DNA of 64,000 nt from Galdieria sulphuraria (GCF_000341285.1 NW_005178463.1:69501-133500); one strand, 5' to 3'. Positions 1 through 11,746 are shown, numbered from the stretch's first letter. Numbers and translations are program-made. Notes: generated by a model not told the origin, from the letters alone.

Positions 1-150
1 AGATCAAGAAGAAGAATATCAAAGGTAGCAAAGTAGGCTTCAATAGAGTACGATCACGGCGCATTTTTGGTGACTTTCTCCTTGGTTTACCACAAACCTC
101 ATTCTTCTTTAGTCGAGTTGGGGGCCTCCTGGAGCTCAGTTATCGGCAAA

Positions 151-1056
151 ATGACAAGTTTATGGCAGCAAACGTGTCATTCTCTTCCTTTACAGAGATC
201 ATTGGAAGAGATAACCGAATGGATAGATTCCGGACAGTCGCTTCCTTTGAATAGTGGTTCTCCTGCAACAGGAGAGTTTCTTTCTGGTTGGTTGACTGGC
301 TATAGAAAACAAAACTCTGCAACGGAGCCCATCGAATCAACTACGACAAGTGTCGGTAATATGAGGAAATCTTATCATCTTTGCAATGAAGACAGAGTAT
401 TCAACTCAAATGAAAATATATCTGAAGTGATTCAGAAGAATGGAACAAAGCATTCTTTGTCCTTTGTTCCCATTGCACCGGCAATTTCATCAAGTCAGTA
501 TGATCGATGTCTGAAGCACAGCTCGAATAGAGCAGCTTGTTCGGATGAATTTTTGAATGAAGTAACTGACTTATCGGGGACGACTGCTAACAGAGGTAGA
601 AAAATGACTCCAAGAGAAAGGGATATTATGCTTTTTAAGAGGAAGCTTAGGAATCGTGACTCTGCGTCGAGATCAAGAATGAAGAAGAAGATGATCAAGG
701 AAGAGTTGAATAATGACTTTGAGTCTCTCGTTCATTTCTACCAATCAAAGGAGGAAGAAGCCGAAAATTTCATATCACGAGCTGAGAAGAAAAGAATGGA
801 ATTGATTGATGAACGTCGTCGTTTGGTGAAAGAGTTGGAGTCGCTTGGCACTGAGTTGCGAAATGCAAAAAAGCAATTGAGGCACAAGGAAACGGTGGTT
901 ATGGATAAATATATGCAACAGAAGGAGGAGCGTTTATCCCCTTCTCATAGTGGCTTTGAAGGAAAGATGAGGCAAATGGCTCCGTTTGATAATGTTGAAC
1001 TCGAACGAGGATTTTTAGAGACGCCTCCCAAGTCGTCTCGCTTGATTTCAAGTTAA
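151..1056 (+). CDS. bZIP transcription factor
   Basis: Probable nuclear DNA-binding transcription factor of 301 residues from the first ATG. The reading frame stays open upstream to about position 67, but without an ATG. The basic region lies at about residues 166-185 and carries the bZIP signature (RNRDSASRSR, the invariant Asn and Arg spaced as in the family). It is followed by a long charged heptad region rich in Lys, Glu and Leu, reaching about residue 255, that should form the dimerising coiled coil. The N-terminal half is polar and low in recognisable motifs. There is no intron. Target genes cannot be inferred. The bZIP call is secure; the subfamily is not assignable. Confidence 0.85.
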   Translation: MTSLWQQTCHSLPLQRSLEEITEWIDSGQSLPLNSGSPATGEFLSGWLTGYRKQNSATEPIESTTTSVGNMRKSYHLCNEDRVFNSNENISEVIQKNGTKHSLSFVPIAPAISSSQYDRCLKHSSNRAACSDEFLNEVTDLSGTTANRGRKMTPRERDIMLFKRKLRNRDSASRSRMKKKMIKEELNNDFESLVHFYQSKEEEAENFISRAEKKRMELIDERRRLVKELESLGTELRNAKKQLRHKETVVMDKYMQQKEERLSPSHSGFEGKMRQMAPFDNVELERGFLETPPKSSRLISS

Positions 1057-1317
1057 TTATTTACTGTTACTTTTTTCCGCAGCTTTTGTTTATTTTCGTT
1101 TTGTATTTTTGTAACCATTAAAGAAATTGCAATTTCTTTTACTTATATCGTCCTGTTAAACAGAAATAGCCAATATAACTATACATTAGGCTATTTTAAC
1201 AGTCATAGACTACAATACGTTACAAAACAATTAGTACCCAGGGAATAAATATCCAGGCTAAAATGGTTGCACAGCTCCTTCGACCCACACGATCCTATAC
1301 AAATCATGGAAGGCCTT

Positions 1318-3343
1318 TCAAGATATAGTGGACAAATTCTTCCAACCTTCAACACACTGTGATTCTTCATTCATTCTCATTACAAGTTCTTTCAACTCTG
1401 TTTCAGATAATAATTGTATAGCACAAGGTAACAAATGTTTTTCCTCCTTGTCCATATGCTGACAAAGTAAAGAAGCAAAACTGCTAACCCGAATAAACAA
1501 TTCCCCAACATTTTCTATCTGCATATTACTTGAAAGACTAACAATCCGTTCTAGCTCTTCTTCTTCAGTTGTGTGATCAATCTAAATATATCATGAATTA
1601 GAAAACGTAAAATTTAAAAAGAAAACTAACCCTGTAAGCTTCGAATATAAGCGGTCTTTGTTTCATCAATTCTGCGAAACCATACGCATCTTCGATATGA
1701 GTATGCACAGTTAGTGCTCTTTGGAAATGTTTAAAACAATCAATGAAAATGGCTTTGTTAGCTTCATCCAAATTCATCACTAAATGTGAAGCAGACATCG
1801 TCATTTCTTCCAGCAGGCGCTTTAACAAACTGTGGAACTGCCGAAACCATCTCACAAACTCATACAACTCCGAAGAGGCCCGCTTTGGTACGTCTAGCAA
1901 AGTGGGTGACATCAACTCTGAAGCTTCCGAAGTACAAGGCACCATTCTCTCATTTACAGCAGGCAATGAAGGTTCTGACAAATTAGAATCTAGCTCCATG
2001 CCACGATAGTCTGATGTTTTGGCTTTCTGAATATTTTCAAGCATTTCATAATAACTAGCTGACTGATTTCCTTCCACTTGTTTGGGTACCATGAAAACGT
2101 TGGTATACCAACTGAAAAAGCGTTCATAAGCCTGTTGAAATCGGACAACGTCCGTCAACTCTATGAAACGCTTTGGACGAACAGATACGTCCTTTACAAA
2201 CCAAATAGCTTCATCTTGACAACTTTCCAAATTATCGATTAGAACTGTTCGTTCATTCTCACGAAGAACAAGGTTACAACGGACTCCAAATAGACACAGA
2301 GGAAAGACACTGGATGAATACCGTGTGAGGTGGTTGATATTCGATAACGACGAACGGTGACTAGAACGGTACTCTGATAGCTTTGCGAGGAACTCAAAAT
2401 AAATATCACAATCTTCCGATGAAAGAATCGAAGAGTTCAGAAATAGAACAATAACCTTATAAAAGCGCAATGCAAGAAAAATAGGATCGCGACATTTAAA
2501 ACGGATATTTGGAGCTTGAAAATATCTCATTAAACCAATGGTGGTATTCTCGATCGGCTCTTTTTCAACGATGCCTTGTTCATTTCGTACCTGCAAACAT
2601 ATTTTCAGCCTACAATTTCGCAAACAAAAACAAATAGAAAAAACCTTCTTCATAAAAGGACGTGTTAACAGCTCAGGAGAAAACCAACAGCTTTGTGCCT
2701 TTAAGGATCGACTAAAGAGAACACCTTCCTGGAAAGAAGTTGTGTTAGGACCACGGGCGTAAACAACAAAGCCAGTAGAAACTAGGGCACCAAGGCAACA
2801 CGCTGTTTGGGAGAAAAAAGATATGAAAAGGTGGAAATTCCTTCCTTCGTAAGAATTGCTAGTAGCAAGTAACCTGAGTCTTGTGAATCTACTTTCTCCG
2901 TTGACAAGTTGAGCCTGAGTTCTTCCTAACAAACCAACTTCTTCAAATAAATGTAAATCTTGTGTAGGACAAACGACAGATAGTCGCACGAAACTCGGAA
3001 AAAAGGATTCCTGTTCACTTGCGAATACTCTAATTTCGGGTAGACGCCAAGTCTTGAACCACTTCCACGTATACCTTTCTTCGTCAAATATAAAGTTTCT
3101 CTGTAATACTACGCTCACACATTCTCTTCTTAGTGAATTGGGATAAGCAATAGTGACACTCTCAGAACAAGACCCACCCGTGGTTTCGGGCTTCTTCTCA
3201 GTTACAATAGACCCGACAAAGGGTTCCCATGTAAAAGTCTGCTGTTTGGGTGAGATAACGCTATCTGGGTTCTCCGAATCTCTTATCGTTGGAGAACCAC
3301 GAGGTGGCCTTGTCAAACAAGACACTAATTCCGTATGCTGCAT
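1318..3343 (-). CDS. Hemerythrin (HHE)-domain protein with large unknown N-terminal region
   Basis: Spliced protein of 640 residues; introns at 1582-1630 (49 nt) and 2591-2644 (54 nt, frame-neutral, no stop). The C-terminal ~180 residues form an HHE/hemerythrin-like four-helix domain: a helix with RQFHSLL, then HTHIEDAYGF, then IDHTTEEEEL reached through the first intron, then CQHMDKEEKHLLP, giving the His and H-x3-E ligands of a di-iron site. The spacing resembles the hemerythrin domains of plant BRUTUS/HRZ iron sensors, but no RING or CHY zinc finger follows. The first ~430 residues are beta-rich and unrecognised (for example LRLLATSNSYEGRNFHLF and GFVVYARGPN). Iron or oxygen sensing is a reasonable guess only. 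The start is the first ATG after an upstream frame without ATG. Confidence 0.7.
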
Positions 3344-3552
3344 AAATTTTAAAACCAACCAAATTCTGTTGTATTTAGTTTTAGCAATAAGAAACAACAA
3401 CAATTCAGATACGTCTATCGCTATCTCAGCTGGTTACAAAATTCCCCAAAATGTAATGGTTTTTTCTCCATCCAATGAAAAATCCATTAGACCAACACAG
3501 TTCTAGTCGATGGCGCACAAAGTCGTCACAGACACTTCGAGAAGCCTATATA

Positions 3553-4275
3553 TTATCTTCGTTTCGTTTCGTCTAAAAATTTTAAAACTTGCTGTAATAG
3601 ATCGTAGTGGTCAAAAGCAAAAAGGTCTGGACTCTTGATAAGTGACTCTACAGAATACCAACCACAAGCAGCAGCGTCATCTCCGGCTCTTACTGTTCTG
3701 TATGTTCAGATATATCTAAAAAAATATTTATTTCTTCTCCTACCTTGTGGATCTCTCTGTACAGTTTCTACAAAGTAGCATATGGTCACTACGTGCTTTC
3801 TTGGATCTCTTTGCAGGGAAATATCGACCGTAAAAAAACTCACAATAATACAAAAGGAAGTTACCTGTTTGGGTTTCCTCGAACTGCAATTAGTGTGGGA
3901 TTTTTTCCTTTTAACCCACACTCCTCTTCCAGTTCTCTCAAGACTGCTTTCTCAGGATCCTCACCATATTCTACAAAACCTCCAGGAAAAGCTAAACGGC
4001 CCTGGAATGGTTCCTTTCTTCGGGTAACAAGTAAAATTTCTAAAGCAGATTTCAGACCACGAACAACTGCGGCATCCACCTTGACTTTTATAAAACTATA
4101 TCAAAGAATATGAAAAGCAGTTGAATACCGTTAAAGAGGGTACAACATAACCCTGGGCGTCCTTCGACATGTTCCTTTTGTATTTGCGATAAAACCAAAG
4201 TTGATTCTTCGAAAATGATTCAAGTGAACAACGATTGCATCGAGTCAGATGAAAAGAGGTTAACATTAAATTCAT
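3553..4275 (-). CDS. Nudix hydrolase
   Basis: Four-exon gene giving 188 residues when introns 4080-4128, 3809-3864 and 3693-3743 are removed; the summed length is a multiple of three. The Nudix box is intact (GGFVEYGEDPEKAV, then RELEEECGL), supplying the Mg-binding glutamates for hydrolysis of a nucleoside diphosphate linked to another moiety. The C-terminal segment AGDDAAACGWYSVESL fits ADP-ribose or NADH pyrophosphatase-like members. Before the catalytic fold there is a short stretch with a CNRC pair, perhaps half of a zinc ribbon. Substrate not determinable. An alternative start is the Met at 4170, giving a protein 35 residues shorter. Confidence 0.8.
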
Positions 4276-4459
4276 CTATAATGAATGGTACAATCGAATG
4301 TTGTAGACTAGCAACTTTGCTTGCTACTTTAAATGATACATAAAACTTGTTAACCTCATCAGCATTCTGTAATCATTTGCACACAATTGGGGGAATTTAT
4401 CACCACTCTTCAAAGGCTGTTATTTGTTTCAGAGTCAACAAAATTTCTGAAGCTCTAAG

Positions 4460-5068
4460 CTAATAGAAAAGGTTCGTAAGCATCTTATTTATCCTAGGTC
4501 TATACTCGGGTTTGAATATTAAATGACTTGCAACACCCGCAGCAGTTCCTAGTGCAGCTCCGTACACGACTGCTCCTAAAAGAGAACTAGTCATATTGAA
4601 TATGTCCTTATTGACGTCATCGAACGACCAAGTATTATCAGAGACACCTTGAATATTTGAAAGCGTGGACACTAAATATTTCAATGCAAATAAAGTGCCT
4701 CCAGCAATGGCTGAATATTTTGCAAAGCGATCCATTTCAAGTTGACCTTTGCTTTCTGACAAAGCTTCCACACGACCTTGAACATCTAGGGGATCCATGA
4801 TACTAAGTTTAGCTACTCCAATAGCTCCCGATAGAGCGCCACCAGCCAAGCCCCAAGTAGCCGCTTTCCACGAAGTTTCTTGTGTAATTTTCCAAGCAAC
4901 GTTCAAAGTTGCAGAAAGATCTTGTCCACTGGAAAAGCTAAAGCTGTCAACGTGGTGATATGCAATATACGGTGCACTAGCAAGTCCTAAAAGTGCTCCT
5001 CCTTGAAATCCTTTTAAAACAATATGTTTGAAAAGTTTCCAATAACTATGATTCTTAGAGTCAGTCAT
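4460..5068 (-). CDS. Small multi-span membrane protein, Tim17/NDUFA11-like in style
   Basis: Intronless 202-residue protein starting at an ATG, with four or five hydrophobic segments rich in Gly and Ala (GGALLGLASAPY, WGLAGGALSGAIGV, YSAIAGGTLFALKYLV, SSLLGAVVYGAALGTAAGVASHL). The glycine-rich helix packing resembles the Tim17/22/23 and complex I B14.7 (NDUFA11) group of mitochondrial inner-membrane proteins, but no diagnostic motif is visible, so this is style and not proof. It is divergently arranged with POLD2, with about 300 bp between the starts. Confidence 0.5.
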   Translation of the reverse strand: MTDSKNHSYWKLFKHIVLKGFQGGALLGLASAPYIAYHHVDSFSFSSGQDLSATLNVAWKITQETSWKAATWGLAGGALSGAIGVAKLSIMDPLDVQGRVEALSESKGQLEMDRFAKYSAIAGGTLFALKYLVSTLSNIQGVSDNTWSFDDVNKDIFNMTSSLLGAVVYGAALGTAAGVASHLIFKPEYRPRINKMLTNLFY

Positions 5069-5372
5069 ATGTGATCAGAATCAAAAGCGATGCACTAAAA
5101 ATGTAAAAATGTGCACTTTAGCCAAGGGTCGTATGAAAGTAAAATCACGACAATGCACATTCTATTCGAAAGAAAATAGCATTCTTACGACTTACAACTA
5201 TTATTGAAGAATGATATGAGATTTTCTAAAAAAGCCCAAGAAAAAGTCATGTTATGTTTTGAAAAATGGAAGGCAGTCTACACTCAACTCTGTACAATAA
5301 ACCAGTACTTCATAGAGCTTCTTTTTCTGGAAATAAACTGGGAGCCAATGGACTAAGTTATATATTATACTG

Positions 5373-6919
5373 ATGATAAAAGACTCGGTTAAATGGCGCC
5401 CTTTCTTTAAAAAAAAATACGATGAGCAGCCCTCAGAATTTCAAATGAACGCGTCTCACTCCACTACTACAGTTATGTATCGACAAACTGTAGACTATGA
5501 GGAAGAACATAATCCTTTCCTTCTCCATTCCAGAAACTATTCGCAGCAGTATTCGCAAATATACTTCTGTAGACTGGCTGCACTAAGACCAGTGGTAGAA
5601 AACGCTGCCAGAAACAAGTGGTGAGTAGTTGGTTCCAACAAAAGAAAGAATAGGCTTTACTAGGCTTTGTTGGTTTAGGACCGATGGTATTTTATTTAGA
5701 GATCGTCTCTTACACTTACAACAAGGAGATAACTGTGTAATAATTGGTGTTATTTATAAGGAAATGGATTTGAAGCCCTCTATCTTGAAGGAATACTCGA
5801 AGAATCCAGCTGAACCTGTTCCTATATTACCTGTAAAGCCTAGTTTCGTTTCCGATTCTGACGTTGTGATACTAGAAGATGAAACGGGTCGTATTCGGCT
5901 CAATTTCGATCGCTGTTGTCTTGGCGTAAATATTCTTTTAACAGGAACGGTTGTTGCTGTCAAAGGTCAGGAAACGTCGAGTGGAGACTTTTCAGTAGAC
6001 GAACTGTGTTTTCCTGGAATTCCGCCTTTAAAAGTTCCCCGCTCGTTGGATAATGATATTTTTATATTGTTTGTATCCGGTATCGGTCTAGGAGCACCAT
6101 GGAACGTTTCTATGCGAGAAGCGATGTTTCTCGATTTTATCACTGGAAAACTGGGAAACGAAGAAGATTATCACTTCTGTTCTCAAATTGGGCATCTTTT
6201 CGTTTTAGGTAACTTGCTATCTTCTGCAGGAGATGAAACTTTGGCGAACAAGTCTAACGACCAACAAACTGTTAATAGTGCTCAACAGTTGTTCAATGCA
6301 GAGCCCTTAATATCGGCTGACAGATTCCTCACGACATTGTCGTCCACGATTCCTGTAACATTGCTTCCTGGTGAAGCGGATCCCACAAACTTGCTTCTTC
6401 CTCAACAGCCTCTTCATCACAGCTTACTTCCAAGTTCTTCAAAGTACAATTCTTTCCGACGAGTCACAAACCCTTACCAATGTTGTATCAATGGAAGAAA
6501 GATTCTTGTTTGCTCTGGACAAAATATTGATGACGCCTGCCGATATTCCACTTGGGACTGGAATAGTGTTGAAAATAGATTAACTGTCATGGAAAATATG
6601 TTGAGTTTTAGGCATCTCTGTCCTACGGCTCCTGACACGCTTCCTTGTTATCCGTACTATGATGAGGTAGGACTAGAAATGAGAATGAAAAGACTTTCTT
6701 AAATGATATGCTCTATAGGATCCATTTGTACTAAAAGAATGTCCACATGTATATGTTGCTGGAAATCAACATGCCTATGGTACACGATTGATCAATGCCA
6801 ATGATTGTGGAGTTCGGCTTCTATGCATACCGGATTTTTCTACCACAGGACAAGTTGTTTTGTTAAACTTACGAACCTTAACTCCCCAAGTAATGGAATT
6901 CATGATTGATTTGAATTGA
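5373..6919 (+). CDS. POLD2: DNA polymerase delta small subunit (B subunit)
   Basis: Three exons (introns 5621-5678 and 6667-6718) give 478 residues, close to the usual ~470. The order matches the family: N-terminal YFCRLAALRP segment, OB-fold region (VILEDETGRIRLN, LLTGTVVAVKG), then the inactive calcineurin-like phosphodiesterase domain with VSGIGLGAPW, LPGEADPTNLLLPQQPLH, TNPYQ, SGQNIDD and TAPDTLPCYPY, ending HAYGTRLIN and VVLLNLRTL. The protein bridges the catalytic and accessory subunits of the replicative polymerase delta. It is convergent with the POT1-like gene; only ~36 bp separate the two stop codons. Confidence 0.95.
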
Positions 6920-6955
6920 CCACTTGGTATATTCATCGGAAACCATTTTACAAAT

Positions 6956-9007
6956 TTATACATGGCCTACTTCAAGTTGGTTCAATTTCCAATAGAACTC
7001 TTTCTTGGATATACGATAATAAGAAATTTGACAAATCACAAATGCTTGCTGAAGATAGTTTCGCAATATATCACAAATCTTTTCGCAAGTTTGCTTATCT
7101 TCATACAAGTTCGTCCCATGAGACAAATAAAAGAGTCTTTTTCCCACTTCATCATCGACAAGAACTTCAATTTCTTCACCCAAAGAGTCCATAAGGATAA
7201 AATAAAACAAATAGCGAAATTCATAGGCATGATTGTCTAACTTCATGGAGTTTTTATCTGAATCGCGCAATGAAGAAACTTTTTCACAACAACAAATCAG
7301 GGTCTCATACTTTGGACTTGCTACTTCCTGTGGTTGTAAAATATACTTATGACAATGTCGACAGCACGGAACTGTAAAGTCTCTTATGTCCCGCGGGCGG
7401 AAACCCACAAGTTTTGCAGAAAGAAGAAGAGAAGATTGAAAGGCTTTTGGACTTGCTCTTATATGGGCTACACTATTCACTGGTGCATTTGTGGATTCAT
7501 TCAACTCTGTCAAACTATCTTTCTTCTCTTCGTCTACTAACTTGTGTCTGAGCCGTTCACCCGCAATAGAACTGGATACAAGATAAGTTCCAAGTTTTTG
7601 TTGCACTCGATACATCCACTCCTTCAAGTATATCATTGTTGAACAAGTTCTGCTGGATCTATCGATATCAAAAATTATGCATATTTCATTGTTAGGTTCT
7701 TGCACTTGTTTCCAAATATCTTTAAGTAATATCCAACTATTCTCCACTAAAGGACATTGAAAGACATATTGTGACCGTTTGGCTGCGCATGATAAAACAA
7801 CGAGAAAACATTGTCTTTGAGAGAATTCTACATCTCGGTAAGAAACGCCATCCCACACAAGCAAATATGTTTCCGCATCAATCTTATCTTCAACAACAGA
7901 CTCGATGCGACAGACCAAGTCCACCTTGCCTACAGAACAGAAAACATTCCTGAAATCAACCTTTTCCACAAGTGATGGTTTGGAACCTTCTATACTTGAG
8001 AAGTGCAGCCGTGCCCATTCACGCAACTGTCGCACAATATGGAGATCTTCATCTTCCCATTCTGGTCCTGAAGAACTTGTTGACGCAACAACTGCAATAT
8101 CTTCATCAACATCACCACCAATAAGTTCAACACAACTTTCTTCATATGTAACTACAAGTTGCAACTTGCTTCCATGCTTCTGAGTGAGTACATTGTTTAA
8201 CCTAACAATATCACCTAAACTTTTGACGGGGATTGTTTTGGACAACGACTTTGAGAACAATACCAGAGTTATTTCTTGTCCAGCAGAATATTGAGTGGGG
8301 TCAATGAGAGTTGTTTCACATACATAATCCTTCCCTTTCGTTGGTCTTAGCGCACGAAAGCCTGCTACCACACCATATACGTTAACAATCCTGTGCTTCA
8401 AACCAAACTCTCCGAGGTCTGCCAATTTTGAATATTTCCGACTTCGGGCTAGTGGCCTATCTACTTTTCGTAGATAACGCTTACTGAGTTGTCTCAATTG
8501 AGAGGCTTTTAAGAAAAGTGTTTGGTTTTCCGTAGAAACATTACCCTTTCCTTTAGAAACTAGCCTATCCTTTAGCTTATGAACTTCACAGCTTTCAATG
8601 AAAATCAACTCTTCCCAGCTAGTATCTTGTTTTAAAACAGAAAGTCCTAGTCCTTGTGATCCATCCCGATCGCAGTTGTTCAATACCAAGAGCACTGGAT
8701 ATTCGTCAAGCGAGTCATATTCCCTCCCTTGAACTACAGGATTAGACACGCATATGACATCCTCCTTTTGAAGGAACCCAGCAACAACTTGCCAGTCACC
8801 TTCGAATTGGAGGCTTACAGCGTGAGTGCCACAACTATGAGAAACCGGTCTCAAGGTTAAAGATGATATTTGTCGAAACTTGTTATTTAAGTTCTTATTG
8901 ATAAATATGTGAGTAACTTTTCCACGAACAGTAAAATATTCTTTTCCAGTATCTAAAGTTAGTGTGTGGAAGTCTTCAATTAGTTTGCCAAACTTGGACC
9001 AAGTCAT
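6956..9007 (-). CDS. POT1: POT1-like telomere single-strand binding protein
   Basis: Intronless, 683 residues. The middle carries the POT1 first OB fold (about residues 205-310: IVNVYGVVAGFRALRPTKGK, then TTLIDPT, then LGDIVRLNN), very close to the human POT1 motif INVYGVV. The C-terminus (FTVPCCRHCHKYI, then YLFYFILMDSLGEEIEVLVDD, ending YWKLNQLEV) matches the third OB fold with its embedded zinc-binding insert. Such proteins coat the 3' G-rich telomere overhang in the nucleus. The first ~200 residues are extra compared with animal POT1 and begin with a region (YFTVRGKVTHIF) that could itself be an OB strand set. Assignment rests on motif memory, not on a search. Confidence 0.75.
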   Translation of the reverse strand: MTWSKFGKLIEDFHTLTLDTGKEYFTVRGKVTHIFINKNLNNKFRQISSLTLRPVSHSCGTHAVSLQFEGDWQVVAGFLQKEDVICVSNPVVQGREYDSLDEYPVLLVLNNCDRDGSQGLGLSVLKQDTSWEELIFIESCEVHKLKDRLVSKGKGNVSTENQTLFLKASQLRQLSKRYLRKVDRPLARSRKYSKLADLGEFGLKHRIVNVYGVVAGFRALRPTKGKDYVCETTLIDPTQYSAGQEITLVLFSKSLSKTIPVKSLGDIVRLNNVLTQKHGSKLQLVVTYEESCVELIGGDVDEDIAVVASTSSSGPEWEDEDLHIVRQLREWARLHFSSIEGSKPSLVEKVDFRNVFCSVGKVDLVCRIESVVEDKIDAETYLLVWDGVSYRDVEFSQRQCFLVVLSCAAKRSQYVFQCPLVENSWILLKDIWKQVQEPNNEICIIFDIDRSSRTCSTMIYLKEWMYRVQQKLGTYLVSSSIAGERLRHKLVDEEKKDSLTELNESTNAPVNSVAHIRASPKAFQSSLLLSAKLVGFRPRDIRDFTVPCCRHCHKYILQPQEVASPKYETLICCCEKVSSLRDSDKNSMKLDNHAYEFRYLFYFILMDSLGEEIEVLVDDEVGKRLFYLSHGTNLYEDKQTCEKICDILRNYLQQAFVICQISYYRISKKEFYWKLNQLEVGHV

Positions 9008-9335
9008 TCTGAACTAGTAAATCGGATTTAAATTTCTTTCATTTATAGTGACAGTTGTTTGAATAGAGATTATTCTCAAGTTTTCATCGAAACGAGTTGG
9101 TTTTCAACACTCTAGAGACTCTTAATAAGATTTCAAATGATAGTATCCAAAGAAGGCAAGAGATTTATTGAGAGCTTTTCTGAGATAATCGAAAATTGTT
9201 TGTTCCAGATTTTCTTTCTGTTTCATAGTAGAAAGGCTCCTTGATGAGACAGAAGTTACTTGCATTATTATACAAAGCAAAGTTTGTCCAAAGGAAAGGA
9301 AGAGGAAGTGCTTATTCGCTTTGAGAAACGATTTC

Positions 9336-10047
<712 letters not shown>

Positions 10048-10347
10048 GGACAGTTATACATAGATAGCTTTTTTAAACATAATATTTGTATCAGACAAGT
10101 ATTTGCTGTTGAGTATAGCACAAAAAGACACCAAAATTCACAAACTGAGCAGAAAACTATTCTTTATGCTGTATTCACTTTGACACCGTTCAAAACCATC
10201 ATCACTTACGGATTCCATTTGTCTATTATCACAAGGTTGGATAAAGCCATAGCAAATATCCCACAATAACTTCAATAATCCATTTACATGTCATATCAAA
10301 GCGCGCAATAATAACATTCTGTAAAGTAAAACAATCGAGAATGCATA
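10048..10347. other. Intergenic, convergent 3' ends
   Basis: AT-rich spacer between the ends of the HIT gene and the next minus-strand gene. I see no conserved motif, RNA gene or long reading frame in it. Confidence 0.5.
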
Positions 10348-10863
10348 TCATCCGTGAAAATAAGGTGAAGGACGATGAAGCTGTTTGCTCCTTGTAAGGT
10401 TGGCATCCTTTTTCGAACAACGTAACAGTCGACCACCATAAAAGTGCTCCTTCAGAAACTTCTCTGGTTGACCACTAGTTGTATATCCATTTGCCAATTT
10501 GCTATTCTCTGACAACAAAATGATCTCAACGTTATCCAATCTTTTCTTGGACCTCTTTTGCAAGGTTCGTTGAACACTCTTCTGCAAATAAATTGTCTTA
10601 CTTCTTGCTGCATGTGTCGCGTTTGCTGCTTGGCGAAATATTTCCGTTTCTGGGACCTGTAAACGAGAGCTATTCCCTTCTCCCCGTGGAAACAGCTCAT
10701 ATGTATTGCTTTGCTCTATTGGACTGTCGAGTTGTTTATATCTAACAGAGCGCTTATCTTGAGCTTTCTTTGACTCCTTTTCTTCTTTCAATTTTTTATG
10801 AAAACGTTGTCGACTTTCAGAAAAAGTGATACTTTCAGGCAACTCTTCGTCCGAACAAGACAT
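10348..10863 (-). CDS. Unknown small basic protein, probably nuclear
   Basis: Single-exon frame of 171 residues from an ATG. It starts with an acidic serine stretch (MSCSDEELPESITF) followed by very basic, Lys- and Arg-rich segments (KKLKEEKESKKAQDKR, LQKRSKKRL) and ends in basic residues with LHRPSPYFHG. The composition suggests a nuclear or nucleolar RNA-associated protein, but I recognise no family. It lies divergently against the next plus-strand gene, whose proposed start overlaps it by about 66 bp, so one of the two starts may be wrong. Confidence 0.55.
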   Translation of the reverse strand: MSCSDEELPESITFSESRQRFHKKLKEEKESKKAQDKRSVRYKQLDSPIEQSNTYELFPRGEGNSSRLQVPETEIFRQAANATHAARSKTIYLQKSVQRTLQKRSKKRLDNVEIILLSENSKLANGYTTSGQPEKFLKEHFYGGRLLRCSKKDANLTRSKQLHRPSPYFHG

Positions 10864-11533
10864 GGCAACGATGATCTAAATTCGAAGTTGTATAAAAAAT
10901 TGGTATGGTTTGGTATAAATGTTGTAGTGCCATTTTTGTATGGCTGTGGGATATTTTTCATCAAGAGAAGCAAGGTAGTCATATCAGGTTGATAACTTGA
11001 GTATCTGACTCGTTTTATGTAGAAACAGAAGAGAAACAAGCTTTGTTAGATTCTACGTTGGAAACTGAAGCATATCCAACCCCAGGAGAAAACTTACAAC
11101 TTCATCAAGGGACAGAACTGATTGCCAATGAAGATTTGGAACACGCAATAATCGAATATGCCAACGAAAATATGATAAATATAGGCCTTCGAGAGACTGC
11201 CTTAGGGGTAAGTTTTCTTGACGTTGTATCATCAAATATGTCACCGTTTCACAGGTACAAAAGAATGCGATACGAGCGAGAATGTACCAACGGACTCTAC
11301 AAACTGTGAAAACTAAACTTCACGGATTTACGAAACCAACTCCTTCTTTTCGTAGCTTGGAACCTGGAGAGTTTTTTGATAGAAGTTCTGTGGTGGAGGA
11401 AGAGACCGATGATAACAAATTATTGACGAAAAAGTATGGCCAAATGTTACAAGACGCATACAACGAAACAGAAAACTTTAAAAAGTTTCCTTCGTGCCTT
11501 ATAACACTGTCACAAGAAGATAAGTCAGTATAA
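10798..11533 (+). CDS. Unknown membrane-anchored protein, three exons
   Basis: A frame-consistent model with introns 10988-11022 (35 nt, unusually short) and 11208-11254 (47 nt, GTAAGT donor and CACAG acceptor) gives 217 residues. One hydrophobic segment near residues 35-52 (WFGINVVVPFLYGCGIFF) is followed by a basic flank and an acidic soluble tail (LEHAIIEYANENM, KNAIRARMYQRTLQTV). The second intron is convincing; the first and the start codon are not, because the only in-frame ATG lies inside the divergent neighbour. No family recognised. Confidence 0.4.
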
Positions 11534-11746
11534 CGAAATCTACGAAGTGAAGAAGGAAAATCAGTGTATGGAATATGCGAACATTAGGGAGATAAAATGG
11601 CTCTTTTAAGTTTCTGAAAATTTTCAAACCATAATACATATGTGTATAGAATTTGAGAAGTGTTTTCTTCTTCAATGATAAAGGTTACGATATGAGTGTA
11701 GAGACCTTCGAGTATCCCAAATACATTCAAATTTCGTCGAAAATAA

